DNA of 64,000 nucleotides from Shewanella hanedai. GTDB taxonomy: Bacteria > Pseudomonadota > Gammaproteobacteria > Enterobacterales > Shewanellaceae. Of this stretch, positions 1 through 8,829 are shown piece by piece. The stretch is taken from contig NZ_VKGK01000005.1 of the NCBI RefSeq assembly GCF_007197645.1, positions 62,001-126,000 on the forward strand, in the 5' to 3' direction. How positions within the stretch are numbered: the stretch's first letter is position 1; each line of letters starts with the position of its first letter. The position numbers were made by a program, and so were the translations under genes. The notes beneath the pieces were generated by a model. It was not told the origin of the DNA. It saw only the letters and a list, made by a program, of their open reading frames with translations, and ran no database searches.

Positions 1-607
1 CAGCAGGTTTATTGAATAAGCTTTCGTAACCTTTAGAGACAACTTGGTAAGTATAAGTATCATCAACGAACGACATCAAATGTTCCGTCACGGCAACCAT
101 TTGTTTATGGAGTGCGAGTTCACGAGAGATAAGCAGACGCTTATATTCGACTCCAATTCGTTGAGCAAGTAATCTGAAAAACTCTTTCGATTTCATGCTT
201 TCTGTTTGTGGCAAGATGTCCATGACTAAAATATGGCCAATTGGCATCCCATCATCATCTAAAATCAACTCTGCTTGGTAGCTGTTCGCGCCCAAGTCTT
301 TGATGAGTTGAAAATTGGGAAAACGAGTTTGTAGATCTTTAGCATAGAGCAGGTGAGTATCCGGATACCTTTGTTGATAGATGGCTTCGCAGGGGGAGCC
401 TTTCAGGTCGAACTCAAATCCAGGTACACTGTGCTTTAGATCGCAAAAAGCCACGACTTCGGCTTTGCCTAAAGTCTCAGACGGCCTAGCAAAGGCAGCC
501 CAGCGACATTGTGTTACTAGTGCAAGGGCTTTTAACGCGCGTTGGAAAAAACGTTCGTCAGTACAGGGGGCAGCAAGTAGTGCCAGAGCTTCTTCAATAT
601 CAGTCAT
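1..607 (-). CDS. GAF-PAS sensor protein, N-terminal part (runs off the left edge)
   Basis: The reverse strand reads open from an ATG at 605-607 to the edge of the window, about 202 codons, beginning MTDIEEALALLAAPCTDERF. Residues about 1-160 look like a GAF sensory domain (alternating hydrophobic strands and a conserved-looking ILDDDGMPIGHILVMD segment). It is followed by KQMVAVTEHLMSFVDDTYTY, typical of the start of a PAS domain. The C-terminal output domain lies outside the window; a diguanylate cyclase, EAL phosphodiesterase or kinase are all possible. There is no signal peptide, so sensing is probably cytoplasmic. A GGGA stretch lies about 7 bases before the ATG. Domain call is by pattern only. 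Confidence 0.7.
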   Translation of the reverse strand, partial: MTDIEEALALLAAPCTDERFFQRALKALALVTQCRWAAFARPSETLGKAEVVAFCDLKHSVPGFEFDLKGSPCEAIYQQRYPDTHLLYAKDLQTRFPNFQLIKDLGANSYQAELILDDDGMPIGHILVMDILPQTESMKSKEFFRLLAQRIGVEYKRLLISRELALHKQMVAVTEHLMSFVDDTYTYQVVSKGYESLFNKPA

Positions 608-788
608 CGACCATTCCCAAAATAGTAATGTTCAGACTTCCGTGTCCAAAGAGGTTAGAATTTTTTGATAGGAAATGGGGCGTTATAATGCCAAGCTTTT
701 CGCCCCTTGTAATATATTGTAGTTGTGATTCTGGAAACTGCAGTTTTTTAGGCTGAATTCAGTGTTTTTATTTGCGAATAGTTGCTTT

Positions 789-1388
789 TTAGACTAGCGG
801 GCGTGAAGACAGCACTTCATAGCCTTGCAGTGCAAGCATATCGATGAGTGTAATAAGAGGGAGACCGACCAAGGTGTTTGGATCTTTACCTTCTAATTGC
901 GTAAAAAGAGCAATGCCTAAACCCTCGCATTTGAAGCTGCCTGCACAGAAGTATGGTTGTTCTGTTTGTAGATAATATTCAATCTGCGCCGGTGTTAATT
1001 CCCTAAAATGCACCTTAAAAGTCTCAACGCGAGTTTCACTCTTATTGGTATTGATATTGTGTACTGCCAGTCCAGTATAAAAAGTGATGACCTGAGTTGA
1101 TGCTAGTGTTAATTGCTCTACAGCTTTTTCATGTGTGAGAGGCTTACCGACAATCGCTCCATTGATCACTGCGACTTGATCTGACCCTATCACCAGCCCT
1201 TGAGGATATTGTGAGGCACCAACAACGGCTTTTTCGAGTGCTAGACGCATTACCAAGGTTTCAGGTGATTCTCCTATCTGTGCAGATTCATCAATATTAG
1301 GCGAGCAAGTATCAAAAGGAATATTCAGTTTTGCGAGTAACTGCTTTCTAAAGGGGGAAGTTGAAGCAAGAATTAGGGGAAGCGACAT
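789..1388 (-). CDS. yceF: Maf family nucleotide pyrophosphatase, YceF type
   Basis: A 199-residue Maf-fold protein, the usual family length. It begins MSLPLILASTSPFRKQLL, which carries the ASTSxxR phosphate-binding motif; GSDQVAVINGAIVGKP holds the catalytic Asp region, and CAGSFKCEGLGIALF is typical of the YceF subgroup, known to hydrolyse 7-methyl-GTP. A TTG codon four triplets upstream is also open, but ATG at 1386-1388 is preferred because GGAA lies at a suitable distance before it. It is divergent from yceD, the same neighbour as in E. coli (yceF-yceD-rpmF). The product is cytoplasmic and thought to clean modified nucleotides from the pool. Confidence 0.9.
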   Translation of the reverse strand: MSLPLILASTSPFRKQLLAKLNIPFDTCSPNIDESAQIGESPETLVMRLALEKAVVGASQYPQGLVIGSDQVAVINGAIVGKPLTHEKAVEQLTLASTQVITFYTGLAVHNINTNKSETRVETFKVHFRELTPAQIEYYLQTEQPYFCAGSFKCEGLGIALFTQLEGKDPNTLVGLPLITLIDMLALQGYEVLSSRPLV

Positions 1389-1704
1389 ATGAGATTCCAA
1401 GTAATTATCAATAAAAAAAGAGACCCAGAAAAAACAAAAATAACATTTAAGTCAGATCTAGCGCCGAAGTTTAGCCCTGTTTGATGTCAAAAACCTCGCG
1501 CTTTTAGTTTATCTCGTAAAAAAAGGTGCGTTAGCTTCTATTTTAAGCGTGAGTGGCTTGAGTAAATCCTCGAGCTTAGGTAAAATTTCTAATCCATTAA
1601 TTTATGTTTTTAGAGTACAAAAATACGGTAAATCAGCGTTCTTATTACAAGAGAGCTAATTTTCCTTTGACTCTAAGGATTTCAAACTATAATATGCGCG
1701 CCTT
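1389..1704. other. Divergent intergenic region between yceF and yceD
   Basis: This 316-base gap separates divergent genes. The only clear signal is the promoter immediately before yceD, listed separately. The rest is AT-rich with scattered short A and T runs, and no open reading frame with a ribosome binding site was seen. Confidence 0.6.
1667..1693 (+). promoter_or_regulatory. Putative sigma-70 promoter of the yceD-rpmF-fab cluster
   Basis: TTGACT at 1667-1672 and a perfect TATAAT at 1688-1693 are separated by 15 bases. The yceD ATG begins only 11 bases after the -10 box, so a transcript starting about 7 bases downstream of it would have a leader of only about 4-5 bases. No Shine-Dalgarno sequence is visible before this ATG, which fits near-leaderless initiation. 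Confidence 0.55.
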
Positions 1705-2229
1705 ATGCAAACAGTAAAGATACCGGTTTCAATTGATCCAATACGTGCTGCTGCGAGTCTTCTTTCTTATGAAGGTATGATTCCTGGTAAGCAGTTAAAG
1801 CGATTAAATGAATTAAGTGCCGGCGACTGTTCCGATGTGGCAGTGTCGTTTGAATGTGGCGAAGATATACAGGGGATAGTCTACCTTAAAGGGAAGGCTG
1901 TGACGGAGCTCACTCTGAATTGTCAACGTTGCATGACACTATATACTACAAAGGTTACGGTCGACTTCAACTTCTCTCCCTGTGGGAATGAAGATGAAAT
2001 CGATGAGCTCCCGGATGTGTATGACCCTATTGAGTGTGATGAAATAGGCGAGGTTCGTCTGCATCAATTGATTGAAGATGAATTGATAATTGCTATGCCC
2101 CTGATACCAATGCATGCTAACGAAAGTTGTGGCAAAGGTGATCAAGACATAGTTGTAGGCGTAATTGAACCTTCTCAAGAGGAGCGTCCAAATCCGTTTG
2201 CAGTGTTAGAAAAACTGAAGAGCAAGTAA
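1705..2229 (+). CDS. yceD: YceD/DUF177 family protein, 23S rRNA accumulation factor
   Basis: A 174-residue protein matching E. coli YceD in length and pattern: it starts MQTVKIPVSIDP, has the metal-ligand-like CQRC pair at residues 73-76, an acidic middle, and ends PNPFAVLEKLKSK. YceD is needed for normal 23S rRNA levels and is almost always encoded directly before rpmF, as here (18-base gap). The start is fixed by the conserved N-terminus even though no ribosome binding site precedes it, and a strong -10 box lies only 11 bases upstream. The product is cytoplasmic and probably cotranscribed with rpmF and plsX. Confidence 0.93.
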   Translation: MQTVKIPVSIDPIRAAASLLSYEGMIPGKQLKRLNELSAGDCSDVAVSFECGEDIQGIVYLKGKAVTELTLNCQRCMTLYTTKVTVDFNFSPCGNEDEIDELPDVYDPIECDEIGEVRLHQLIEDELIIAMPLIPMHANESCGKGDQDIVVGVIEPSQEERPNPFAVLEKLKSK

Positions 2230-2247
2230 CCTAGGAGACAGGTCAAA

Positions 2248-2418
2248 ATGGCTGTACAAAAGAATAAAAAATCTCGTTCAAAGCGCGGAATGCGCCGTTC
2301 ACATGATTCATTGAGCACGCCTCAATTGTCAGTGGATTCAACGAGTGGTGAACTACACCGTCGTCACAACGTGACTGCGGATGGTTTTTACCGCGGTGTA
2401 AAGGTTATTAACAAGTAA
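2248..2418 (+). CDS. rpmF: 50S ribosomal protein L32
   Basis: A 56-residue basic protein beginning [20 protein letters not shown] and ending [11 protein letters not shown], a textbook bacterial L32 of the form without zinc-ribbon cysteines. AGGAGA lies about 10 bases before the ATG. It sits between yceD and plsX, as in E. coli, where rpmF is cotranscribed with the fab genes and so links ribosome production to membrane lipid synthesis. The gene is short and easily missed by length filters. Confidence 0.97.
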   Translation: MAVQKNKKSRSKRGMRRSHDSLSTPQLSVDSTSGELHRRHNVTADGFYRGVKVINK

Positions 2419-2432
2419 TTGTTGATACCTTT

Positions 2433-3461
2433 ATGACAAATCTGACGCTTGCGTTAGATGTGATGGGGGGCGACTTTGGCCCCCGCGTCACAGTGCCTGC
2501 AACTTTGCAGGCACTTCATTTATATCCTTCTCTACATGTTGTCCTTGTTGGCAACCAGCCTGAAATAGACTTATTTCTCACCAAGGCTGAACCCAGTATT
2601 CGTCAAAGAATTGAGATCATTCATACGACTGAAGTTGTCAGTATGTCGGATCGCCCTGTTCACGCACTCAGAAATCGAAAACAAAGCTCCATGCGCTTAG
2701 CTATTGAGCAAGTTCGCGATGGAAAAGCACAGGCTTGCCTAAGTGCTGGTAATACTGGCGCATTGATGGCAATTTCTAAGGTGTTGCTTAAAACATTACC
2801 CGGCATAGATAGGCCCGCACTGGTTAGCTGTTTACCCTCAGTAAATAAAGCGCCTGTATACTTACTTGATCTCGGTGCTAATGTGTCTTGTTGTTCTGAA
2901 ACTCTTTTCCAATTTGCAATCATGGGCTCAGTGTTATGTGAAGCCGTGGATAAGAAACATTCTCCTAAAGTTGCGCTGTTAAATGTCGGTATCGAAGAGA
3001 TAAAGGGTAACGACCAAGTACAACAAGCAGGACAACTCTTACAACAAAGTCCGCAGATAAACTATGTTGGCTTTATTGAAGGCAATGACATTTATTCAGG
3101 AAACGTTGATGTCATTGTGTGTGATGGTTTTGTGGGTAATATTACCTTGAAAACCTCTGAAGGAATCGCAAAATTATTGGTTAATCAGTTGGAACAGGGG
3201 CTGACCCAAGGTTGGTTTGTACGATTAATGGCCAAACTCATCGCCCCTCGTATAAATTCTGTCCTTAAACAGATGAACCCCGACCACTACAATGGCGCAA
3301 GTTTGATAGGATTACGCGGAATTGTAGTAAAAAGCCATGGCAGCGCCGATCAATCAGCTTACTTGCAAGCGATAATACTCGCAATGACTGAGGCGCAACG
3401 TAGACTCCCAAAGATGATTGAAGAACGTCTTGAGTCGATTCTTTTAGATATTAATAACTGA
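2433..3461 (+). CDS. plsX: Phosphate acyltransferase PlsX
   Basis: The 342-residue product converts acyl-ACP to acyl-phosphate, which the membrane acyltransferase PlsY uses to start phospholipid synthesis. The N-terminus [12 protein letters not shown] is the family signature, followed by [10 protein letters not shown] and [21 protein letters not shown] is also characteristic. Length matches E. coli PlsX. It begins 14 bases after rpmF and ends 11 bases before fabH, so it sits in one operon. It is a peripheral membrane enzyme. Confidence 0.96.
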   Translation: MTNLTLALDVMGGDFGPRVTVPATLQALHLYPSLHVVLVGNQPEIDLFLTKAEPSIRQRIEIIHTTEVVSMSDRPVHALRNRKQSSMRLAIEQVRDGKAQACLSAGNTGALMAISKVLLKTLPGIDRPALVSCLPSVNKAPVYLLDLGANVSCCSETLFQFAIMGSVLCEAVDKKHSPKVALLNVGIEEIKGNDQVQQAGQLLQQSPQINYVGFIEGNDIYSGNVDVIVCDGFVGNITLKTSEGIAKLLVNQLEQGLTQGWFVRLMAKLIAPRINSVLKQMNPDHYNGASLIGLRGIVVKSHGSADQSAYLQAIILAMTEAQRRLPKMIEERLESILLDINN

Positions 3462-3472
3462 TACCTCCTTAT

Positions 3473-4432
3473 ATGCATACTAAAATTCTTGGAACTGGTA
3501 GCTATTTACCAGCACAAGTGCGTAGCAATCTCGATCTGGAAAAGATGGTAGAAACCAATGACCAGTGGATTGTTGAACGCACAGGGATCTCTGAGCGACG
3601 GATTGCCGCCTCCGATGAGTCGGTGTCGACCATGGGATTTGAAGCTGCTAAAAAAGCACTTGAAATGGCTGGGATCGAAGCGAGTGAGCTAGACATGATT
3701 GTTTGTGGCACAACGAGTGCAAACAATGCATTTCCTGCTGCAGCGTGTGAAATTCAAGCGATGTTAGGTGTTCATACCATCCCCGCGTTTGATATTGCCG
3801 CTGCATGTTCAGGTTTTGTCTATGCGTTATCAATTGCCGATCAGTATGTTAAATCGGGAATGGCCAAAAAAGTACTCGTCATAGGTGCTGATGTATTGTC
3901 ACGCCTTTGTGAACCTAAAGATCGCAGCACGATCATTCTATTTGGTGATGGTGCAGGTGCCGCAGTTATTGGCGCATCAAGCGAGCCAGGTATTTTGTCG
4001 ACGCATATTTATGCTGATGGCAGACAGGGCGATCTGCTTAAATGTTCTTTTCCTCCACGAGCTGGAGAATCATCTGCAGCCCTTGGATATATGACAATGA
4101 AGGGGAATGACGTCTTTAAAGTGGCCGTTACTCAGCTTTCTCATGTTGTGACTGAAACGTTAAGAATCAATCAAATTGATAAGTCAGAAATTGACTGGTT
4201 AGTCCCACATCAAGCCAATTTTCGCATCATCAAAGCGACTGCTAAAAAGCTAAACATGAGTTTAGATAAAGTGGTACTAACACTTGCGAAACACGGTAAT
4301 ACATCAGCAGGCTCTGTTCCTATAGCGCTTGATGAAGCTGTCCGTGATGGCCGTATTCAGCGTGGTCATTTAGTGATGTTAGAGGCATTTGGCGCAGGCT
4401 TTGCTTGGGGCAGTGCATTAGTTCGTTTTTAA
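3473..4432 (+). CDS. fabH: Beta-ketoacyl-ACP synthase III
   Basis: The 319-residue enzyme condenses acetyl-CoA with malonyl-ACP to begin fatty acid synthesis. The thiolase-fold catalytic triad is visible: Cys112 in [11 protein letters not shown], the His in PHQANFRI and the Asn in GNTSAGSVP. Length and motif spacing match E. coli FabH. It lies between plsX and fabD in the standard cluster. Part of an apparent operon with yceD, rpmF, plsX, fabD and fabG. Cytoplasmic homodimer by family knowledge. Confidence 0.96.
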   Translation: MHTKILGTGSYLPAQVRSNLDLEKMVETNDQWIVERTGISERRIAASDESVSTMGFEAAKKALEMAGIEASELDMIVCGTTSANNAFPAAACEIQAMLGVHTIPAFDIAAACSGFVYALSIADQYVKSGMAKKVLVIGADVLSRLCEPKDRSTIILFGDGAGAAVIGASSEPGILSTHIYADGRQGDLLKCSFPPRAGESSAALGYMTMKGNDVFKVAVTQLSHVVTETLRINQIDKSEIDWLVPHQANFRIIKATAKKLNMSLDKVVLTLAKHGNTSAGSVPIALDEAVRDGRIQRGHLVMLEAFGAGFAWGSALVRF

Positions 4433-4486
4433 TTACTGTTAATAAACGGTAATTAATTTTTATCTTGAATGTGATAGGTAGAATTC

Positions 4487-5413
4487 ATGGAAAATTCAGC
4501 TTTTATCTTCCCTGGTCAAGGCTCTCAAGCTCTTGGGATGTTGGCAGAACTTGCGACTGAGCACGACATCGTTGCTCACACTTTTTCTGAAGCAAGTGAA
4601 GTATTAGGTTATGACCTTTGGGAACTTGTGCAACAAGGCCCGGTCGAAACACTCAATGAAACCGATAAAACACAACCTGCATTATTGACTGCCAGTGTGG
4701 CAATATGGCGTGTGTTTGAAGCCAGTGGTAAGCCATTACCGAGTGTATTAGCAGGGCACAGTTTAGGTGAATACTCAGCGTTAGTGTGTGCGGGTGTGAT
4801 CGATTTTTCTGAGGCCGTTAAGTTAGTGCAGCTTCGTGGGCAGTTGATGCAGCAAGCGGTTCCTGCTGGAAGCGGTGCAATGTTTGCGATCATAGGTTTG
4901 GACAACGATGCGATTGCCAAGGCATGCGAAGCAGCATCGCAAGGCGATGTCGTCAGTCCTGTTAACTATAACAGTCCAGGACAAGTGGTTATTGCAGGTA
5001 CTAAAGCTGCTGTTGAACGTGCCGCGGTTTTGTGTAAAGAAGCGGGCGCTAAAATGGCAGTGGCATTACCTGTCAGTGTCCCGTCTCATTGTGAACTGAT
5101 GCGGCCCGCAGCTGAAAAACTCGCGATAGCATTAGCAGCGATTGAGTTTAAAACGCCTAACATCAGTGTAATTAATAACGTTGATGTTGCGTCGCCAACC
5201 GCAAGTGAAGAGATTAAAAGTGCGCTTGTGAGACAGCTTTACTGTCCTGTTCTTTGGTCTGACACGGTTACTGCAATGGCAAAAATGGGTGTGACTAACT
5301 TGTTTGAAATAGGACCTGGAAAAGTACTCACAGGACTTGCAAAACGCATTGATCGCTCACTTACTGCAAAAGCAGTTAATGATGTGGCATCACTTGCAAC
5401 ATTGACTGAATAG
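4487..5413 (+). CDS. fabD: Malonyl-CoA:ACP transacylase
   Basis: The 308-residue product moves malonyl groups from CoA to acyl carrier protein. FPGQGSQ at residues 8-14 and the nucleophile Ser92 in AGHSLGEYSALV are diagnostic, and VSVPSHCELM carries the catalytic His. Length equals the usual 305-310. Ten bases separate it from fabG, so the two are almost certainly cotranscribed. A 54-base gap separates it from fabH. Confidence 0.96.
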   Translation: MENSAFIFPGQGSQALGMLAELATEHDIVAHTFSEASEVLGYDLWELVQQGPVETLNETDKTQPALLTASVAIWRVFEASGKPLPSVLAGHSLGEYSALVCAGVIDFSEAVKLVQLRGQLMQQAVPAGSGAMFAIIGLDNDAIAKACEAASQGDVVSPVNYNSPGQVVIAGTKAAVERAAVLCKEAGAKMAVALPVSVPSHCELMRPAAEKLAIALAAIEFKTPNISVINNVDVASPTASEEIKSALVRQLYCPVLWSDTVTAMAKMGVTNLFEIGPGKVLTGLAKRIDRSLTAKAVNDVASLATLTE

Positions 5414-5422
5414 GATATTTAA

Positions 5423-6169
5423 ATGAGCGTAAGTATAGATTTAGCTGGAAAAGTAGCTTTAGTCACAGGTGCAAGTCGTGGTATTGGTCGTGCAGTTGCT
5501 GAAACACTTGTTGCCGCTGGTGCAAGAGTGATTGGAACAGCAACAAGTGAGCGCGGCGCAGCAGCGATTCAAGAGTATTTAGGCGATAACGGCTTAGGTT
5601 TGGTTTTGAATGTAACTGATAGCCAGTCTGTTACCGATTTGTTCGCTGCAATAAAAGAGAAAGAGGGCGATGTTAGTATTCTTGTTAACAATGCGGGTAT
5701 TACTCGAGATAATTTGTTGATGAGAATGAAAGAAGATGAATGGGGTGATATCATAGATACGAACCTTACATCAATATTTCGTACCTCAAAAGCAGTGATG
5801 CGTCCTATGATGAAAAAACGTCATGGTCGTATTATCAATATCGGTTCTGTTGTAGGCTCAATGGGTAATCCAGGCCAAACAAACTATTGTGCGGCTAAAG
5901 CTGGATTGATAGGATTTACAAAATCTCTTGCAAGAGAGGTTGCATCTCGTCAAATAACAGTGAATGCTATTGCTCCTGGATTTATCCAGACAGACATGAC
6001 CGATGAGCTGACTAAAGAGCAGCAACAAGGTATCATGTCGCAGGTGCCGATGGAGAGACTTGGGCAAGCACAAGAGATAGCAAATGCTGTGCTCTTTTTA
6101 GCTTCAGACTCTGCTGCGTACATCACTGGAGAGACTCTCCATGTGAATGGTGGCATGTATATGGTTTAA
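5423..6169 (+). CDS. fabG: 3-oxoacyl-ACP reductase
   Basis: A 248-residue short-chain dehydrogenase that reduces 3-oxoacyl-ACP with NADPH. It has the TGASRGIG nucleotide-binding motif at residues 15-22, NNAG at 89-92, and the catalytic set Asn114, Ser142, Tyr155 and Lys159 (YCAAK). The C-terminus ITGETLHVNGGMYMV is typical of FabG. It is followed by a 164-base spacer rich in palindromes before acpP. Confidence 0.96.
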   Translation: MSVSIDLAGKVALVTGASRGIGRAVAETLVAAGARVIGTATSERGAAAIQEYLGDNGLGLVLNVTDSQSVTDLFAAIKEKEGDVSILVNNAGITRDNLLMRMKEDEWGDIIDTNLTSIFRTSKAVMRPMMKKRHGRIINIGSVVGSMGNPGQTNYCAAKAGLIGFTKSLAREVASRQITVNAIAPGFIQTDMTDELTKEQQQGIMSQVPMERLGQAQEIANAVLFLASDSAAYITGETLHVNGGMYMV

Positions 6170-6200
6170 TGGGTGATATAAAACTGGCAGCACTTTATTT

Positions 6201-6221
6201 TATTGATGTTCAACATCAATA
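6201..6221. repeat. Perfect 21-base palindrome between fabG and acpP
   Basis: TATTGATGTT at 6201-6210 and its exact complement AACATCAATA at 6212-6221 flank a single central C. The odd-length symmetry with no loop suggests a protein-binding operator rather than an RNA hairpin. I do not recognise the motif; it does not match the E. coli FadR or FabR sites as I remember them. Confidence 0.6.
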
Positions 6222-6228
6222 TAGAGCC

Positions 6229-6253
6229 ACTTTCGTGGTTAGACCACGAAAGT
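6229..6253. repeat. Perfect 11-base-pair inverted repeat before acpP
   Basis: ACTTTCGTGGT at 6229-6239 and ACCACGAAAGT at 6243-6253 surround a TAG loop. No T-run follows, so it is not a classical terminator. In RNA it would form a stable hairpin, and a regulator site or RNA-processing structure is possible. Confidence 0.6.
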
Positions 6254-6296
6254 TAAGCTTGCATTGTGTGTCAAATTGAATAAACTACTCTCAATC

Positions 6297-6312
6297 TTAC
6301 GCAAGTGCGTAA
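6297..6312. repeat. Short palindrome just upstream of the acpP ribosome binding site
   Basis: TTACGCA at 6297-6303 and TGCGTAA at 6306-6312 form a 7-base-pair inverted repeat about 20 bases before the acpP start. It is flanked by TCAAATT and AATTTGA segments that could extend it into a longer-range stem. Confidence 0.5.
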
Positions 6313-6333
6313 TTTGAATAGGAAAGAAAACTA

Positions 6334-6567
6334 ATGAGCAACATCGAAGAACGTGTAAAGAAAATCATTATTGAGCAACTAGGTGTTAAAGAGGAAGACG
6401 TTAAGTCTGCTGCATCTTTCGTTGACGACTTGGGTGCAGATTCTCTGGACACGGTTGAGTTGGTTATGGCTCTAGAAGAAGAGTTTGATACCGAGATCCC
6501 TGATGAAGAAGCTGAAAAGATCACTACTGTTCAAGCAGCAGTTGATTACGTTTCAAAGAATCAGTAA
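6334..6567 (+). CDS. acpP: Acyl carrier protein
   Basis: A 77-residue acidic protein with the phosphopantetheine attachment site Ser37 in [15 protein letters not shown]. It carries the growing acyl chain for all Fab enzymes and for lipid A and phospholipid acyltransferases. AGGAAAG precedes the ATG. It sits between fabG and fabF, with a structured upstream spacer and a strong terminator at 6581-6612, which suggests a high-level transcript separately controlled from its neighbours. Confidence 0.98.
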   Translation: MSNIEERVKKIIIEQLGVKEEDVKSAASFVDDLGADSLDTVELVMALEEEFDTEIPDEEAEKITTVQAAVDYVSKNQ

Positions 6568-6580
6568 TCCTGAATTCTAG

Positions 6581-6612
6581 AAAACAGGCAGCATTTATGC
6601 TGCCTGTTTTTG
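6581..6612 (+). terminator. Rho-independent terminator after acpP
   Basis: AAACAGGCAGCA and TGCTGCCTGTTT form a perfect 12-base-pair stem around a TTTA loop, followed by a T tract. It separates acpP from fabF. Confidence 0.9.
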
Positions 6613-6756
6613 TTTCTGGCAATCGGAAATTGCGTGTTCCCTTCACTAGTATTTTAATTTCTAACCGCTCAGAAATGCTATTTATACCGTTTGGTATTAT
6701 TCAGAAGCATAGTTGATACATTCAACAATAGTTAACTCAGTTCAAAAGGTGAAAAC

Positions 6757-7995
6757 ATGTCTAAACGTCGTGTCGTCGTAACTGGCCTTGGCCTGATCAC
6801 ACCTGTCGGAAATACTGTCGATTCAAGCTGGGAAGCGTTACTTGCTGGCAAGAGTGGTATTGCACCGATAACCAAATTTGATGCTAGCGAGTTTGCAACT
6901 CGCTTTAGTGGCTCAGTCAAAGATTTTGATGTTGAGCAATACATGTCTCGTAAAGATGCCAGAAAAATGGATCTCTTCATTCAATATGGCATGGCTGCTG
7001 GCATACAAGCGATGACTGATTCGGGTCTGGATATGGATTGTATCGATCCATCTAGAGTGGGTGTAGCTGTGGGTGCTGGTATGGGCGGTATGCCATTGAT
7101 AGAGCATGGTCATAATGCACTCATCAAAGGTGGACCGAGAAAGATATCTCCATTCTTTGTTCCAAGCACGATTATTAATATGATCTCGGGTCATCTCTCC
7201 ATTAAATATGGTATGACAGGGCCTAACTTTGCAGTAACGACAGCCTGTACTACTGGCGTGCATAATATCGGCTTAGCGGCCCGTACAATCGCTTATGGTG
7301 ATGCGGACGTGATGGTGGCAGGCGGCGCTGAAGATGTGACTTGTCCACTTGCCGTTGGCGGATTTAGTTCGGCTAAAGCCTTATCGACACGAAATGACGA
7401 TCCACAAGCGGCGTCTCGCCCTTGGGATAAAGATCGTGATGGTTTTGTTATTGGTGACGGTGCTGGTGTATTGGTACTTGAGGAGTATGAGCACGCTATA
7501 GCACGTGGTGCGACCATTTATGGCGAGCTTGTTGGTTTTGGCATGAGTGGAGATGCATTTCACATGACGTCACCACCAGCGGATGGCGCAGGTGCTGCAG
7601 CGGCGATGGTTAATGCCATCAACGATGCAAAACTTGCTCGAGAGCAAATTGGTTATATCAATGCACATGGAACGTCCACACCAGCGGGTGATAAAGCTGA
7701 AGTGGCGGCAGTTAAATCTGTGTTCGGTGATCATGCCTATGAGCTGCTAGTGAGTTCGACTAAATCGATGACGGGTCACTTATTGGGGGCCGCGGGTTCA
7801 GTAGAAGCCATTATTACTTTATTGGCTTTAAGGGATCAGATCATCCCTCCAACGTTGAACTTAGACAATCCAGATGAAGGCTGTGATTTAGATTTTGTCC
7901 CTCACACAGCTCGTGAGCATAAATTTGAGTATGCTTTATGTAACTCATTTGGCTTTGGTGGCACTAACGGCTCTCTTTTATTTAAGAAAGTTTGA
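6757..7995 (+). CDS. fabF: Beta-ketoacyl-ACP synthase II
   Basis: The 412-residue condensing enzyme elongates acyl-ACP and, in many bacteria, tunes membrane unsaturation with temperature. The active-site Cys164 lies in [10 protein letters not shown], and the two catalytic histidines are in HGTST and GHLLGAAGS. Length equals E. coli FabF. The acpP terminator lies upstream, and the 144-base gap contains ATACCGTTTGGTAT, a short inverted repeat that may mark its own control region. A terminator follows at 8018. Confidence 0.96.
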   Translation: MSKRRVVVTGLGLITPVGNTVDSSWEALLAGKSGIAPITKFDASEFATRFSGSVKDFDVEQYMSRKDARKMDLFIQYGMAAGIQAMTDSGLDMDCIDPSRVGVAVGAGMGGMPLIEHGHNALIKGGPRKISPFFVPSTIINMISGHLSIKYGMTGPNFAVTTACTTGVHNIGLAARTIAYGDADVMVAGGAEDVTCPLAVGGFSSAKALSTRNDDPQAASRPWDKDRDGFVIGDGAGVLVLEEYEHAIARGATIYGELVGFGMSGDAFHMTSPPADGAGAAAAMVNAINDAKLAREQIGYINAHGTSTPAGDKAEVAAVKSVFGDHAYELLVSSTKSMTGHLLGAAGSVEAIITLLALRDQIIPPTLNLDNPDEGCDLDFVPHTAREHKFEYALCNSFGFGGTNGSLLFKKV

Positions 7996-8017
7996 AGTTA
8001 AAACGTGATTAAAAATT

Positions 8018-8042
8018 AAAGCGCCTATATGGCGCTTTTTTT
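8018..8042 (+). terminator. Rho-independent terminator after fabF
   Basis: AAAGCGCC and GGCGCTTT pair around TATAT and run into seven T residues, 22 bases after the fabF stop. Confidence 0.88.
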
Positions 8043-8189
8043 ATGGCTTTGAAAGCTTTATTTTCCGTTTGGATTAACACTATATGTTGATTTGATTAAC
8101 CTTAGTTCATGTTAGGTTTAATCTCTTGGAAGCCGTATTAGATAAGCAGATACTGTCGATCTTAAATATAGCCTTAGGACAGAGCTAGC

Positions 8190-8558
8190 ATGTTAAATTT
8201 CATCGTTGTTCCATTAATGCCATTAGTTGGCGCTTTGACTGCAAACCTTAATGAGTTGATCCGCGGTGAGTCAGCACAACTTCACCCTAAAATGTCGATT
8301 GGTATAAAAACCTTTAGCGTAGCTGCAGCAGGATTTGCTGTGGTGTGGTTTGCGCTGTTAATTACGGCTATATATACAAGTGGCAATATTAGCACCCGTG
8401 CAGGCGTGGAAGTGTTGATGCTGTTTCTGGCTGGCTTTGGTGTCACAGCGGCGTTAAAAGGTTCTCGTTTTATTAGTGACAGGGCGCAATTATGGATCTA
8501 CCGTCTAGCACTGCCTTTTATTCTATTATCATCTGCCTTAGTAATTAAATTTGGTTGA
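8190..8558 (+). CDS. Small membrane protein of unknown function
   Basis: The 122-residue product is not recognised. The first 20 residues (MLNFIVVPLMPLVGALTANL) are hydrophobic, and about three further membrane segments are visible near residues 42-65 (FSVAAAGFAVVWFALLITAI), 74-90 and 105-120. The only charged stretch is NELIRGESAQLHPK, between the first two. ACAGAGCTAGC precedes the ATG as a weak ribosome binding site. It stands alone between fabF and a thioesterase gene. Probably an inner-membrane protein. Confidence 0.7.
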   Translation: MLNFIVVPLMPLVGALTANLNELIRGESAQLHPKMSIGIKTFSVAAAGFAVVWFALLITAIYTSGNISTRAGVEVLMLFLAGFGVTAALKGSRFISDRAQLWIYRLALPFILLSSALVIKFG

Positions 8559-8829
8559 TACGGGATTGATTACTATTCATATTAATCAGTATAAAGGTGT
8601 GATCCGTATTTAGGATTCTCATTTCGCATGAACAGAGACAAGGTCATTAATCGATCTCAACCTTGTTTCTGGCAATACTCTATTCCCAAGTTCTAAACAA
8701 CTCACTATAAATTTGTTTGCCTAAATTCCCTTGAGAACATCACTTTCTTATACTTATTGGTAGAACTTGTACTGTCTATTCGATTTATGTCGTACAATTA
8801 ATATTATTCTAAATGAATTTGAGATAGTT

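Noticed and set aside
683..690. TATAAT-like sequence near 685 on the plus strand
   Set aside because: The only nearby -35-like TTGATA gives a 14-base spacer and the transcript would run antisense into yceF; no gene to serve.
381..756. Two overlapping plus-strand open frames of 95 and 81 codons near the left edge
   Set aside because: They lie opposite the GAF/PAS coding frame and have no ribosome binding site or recognisable domain.
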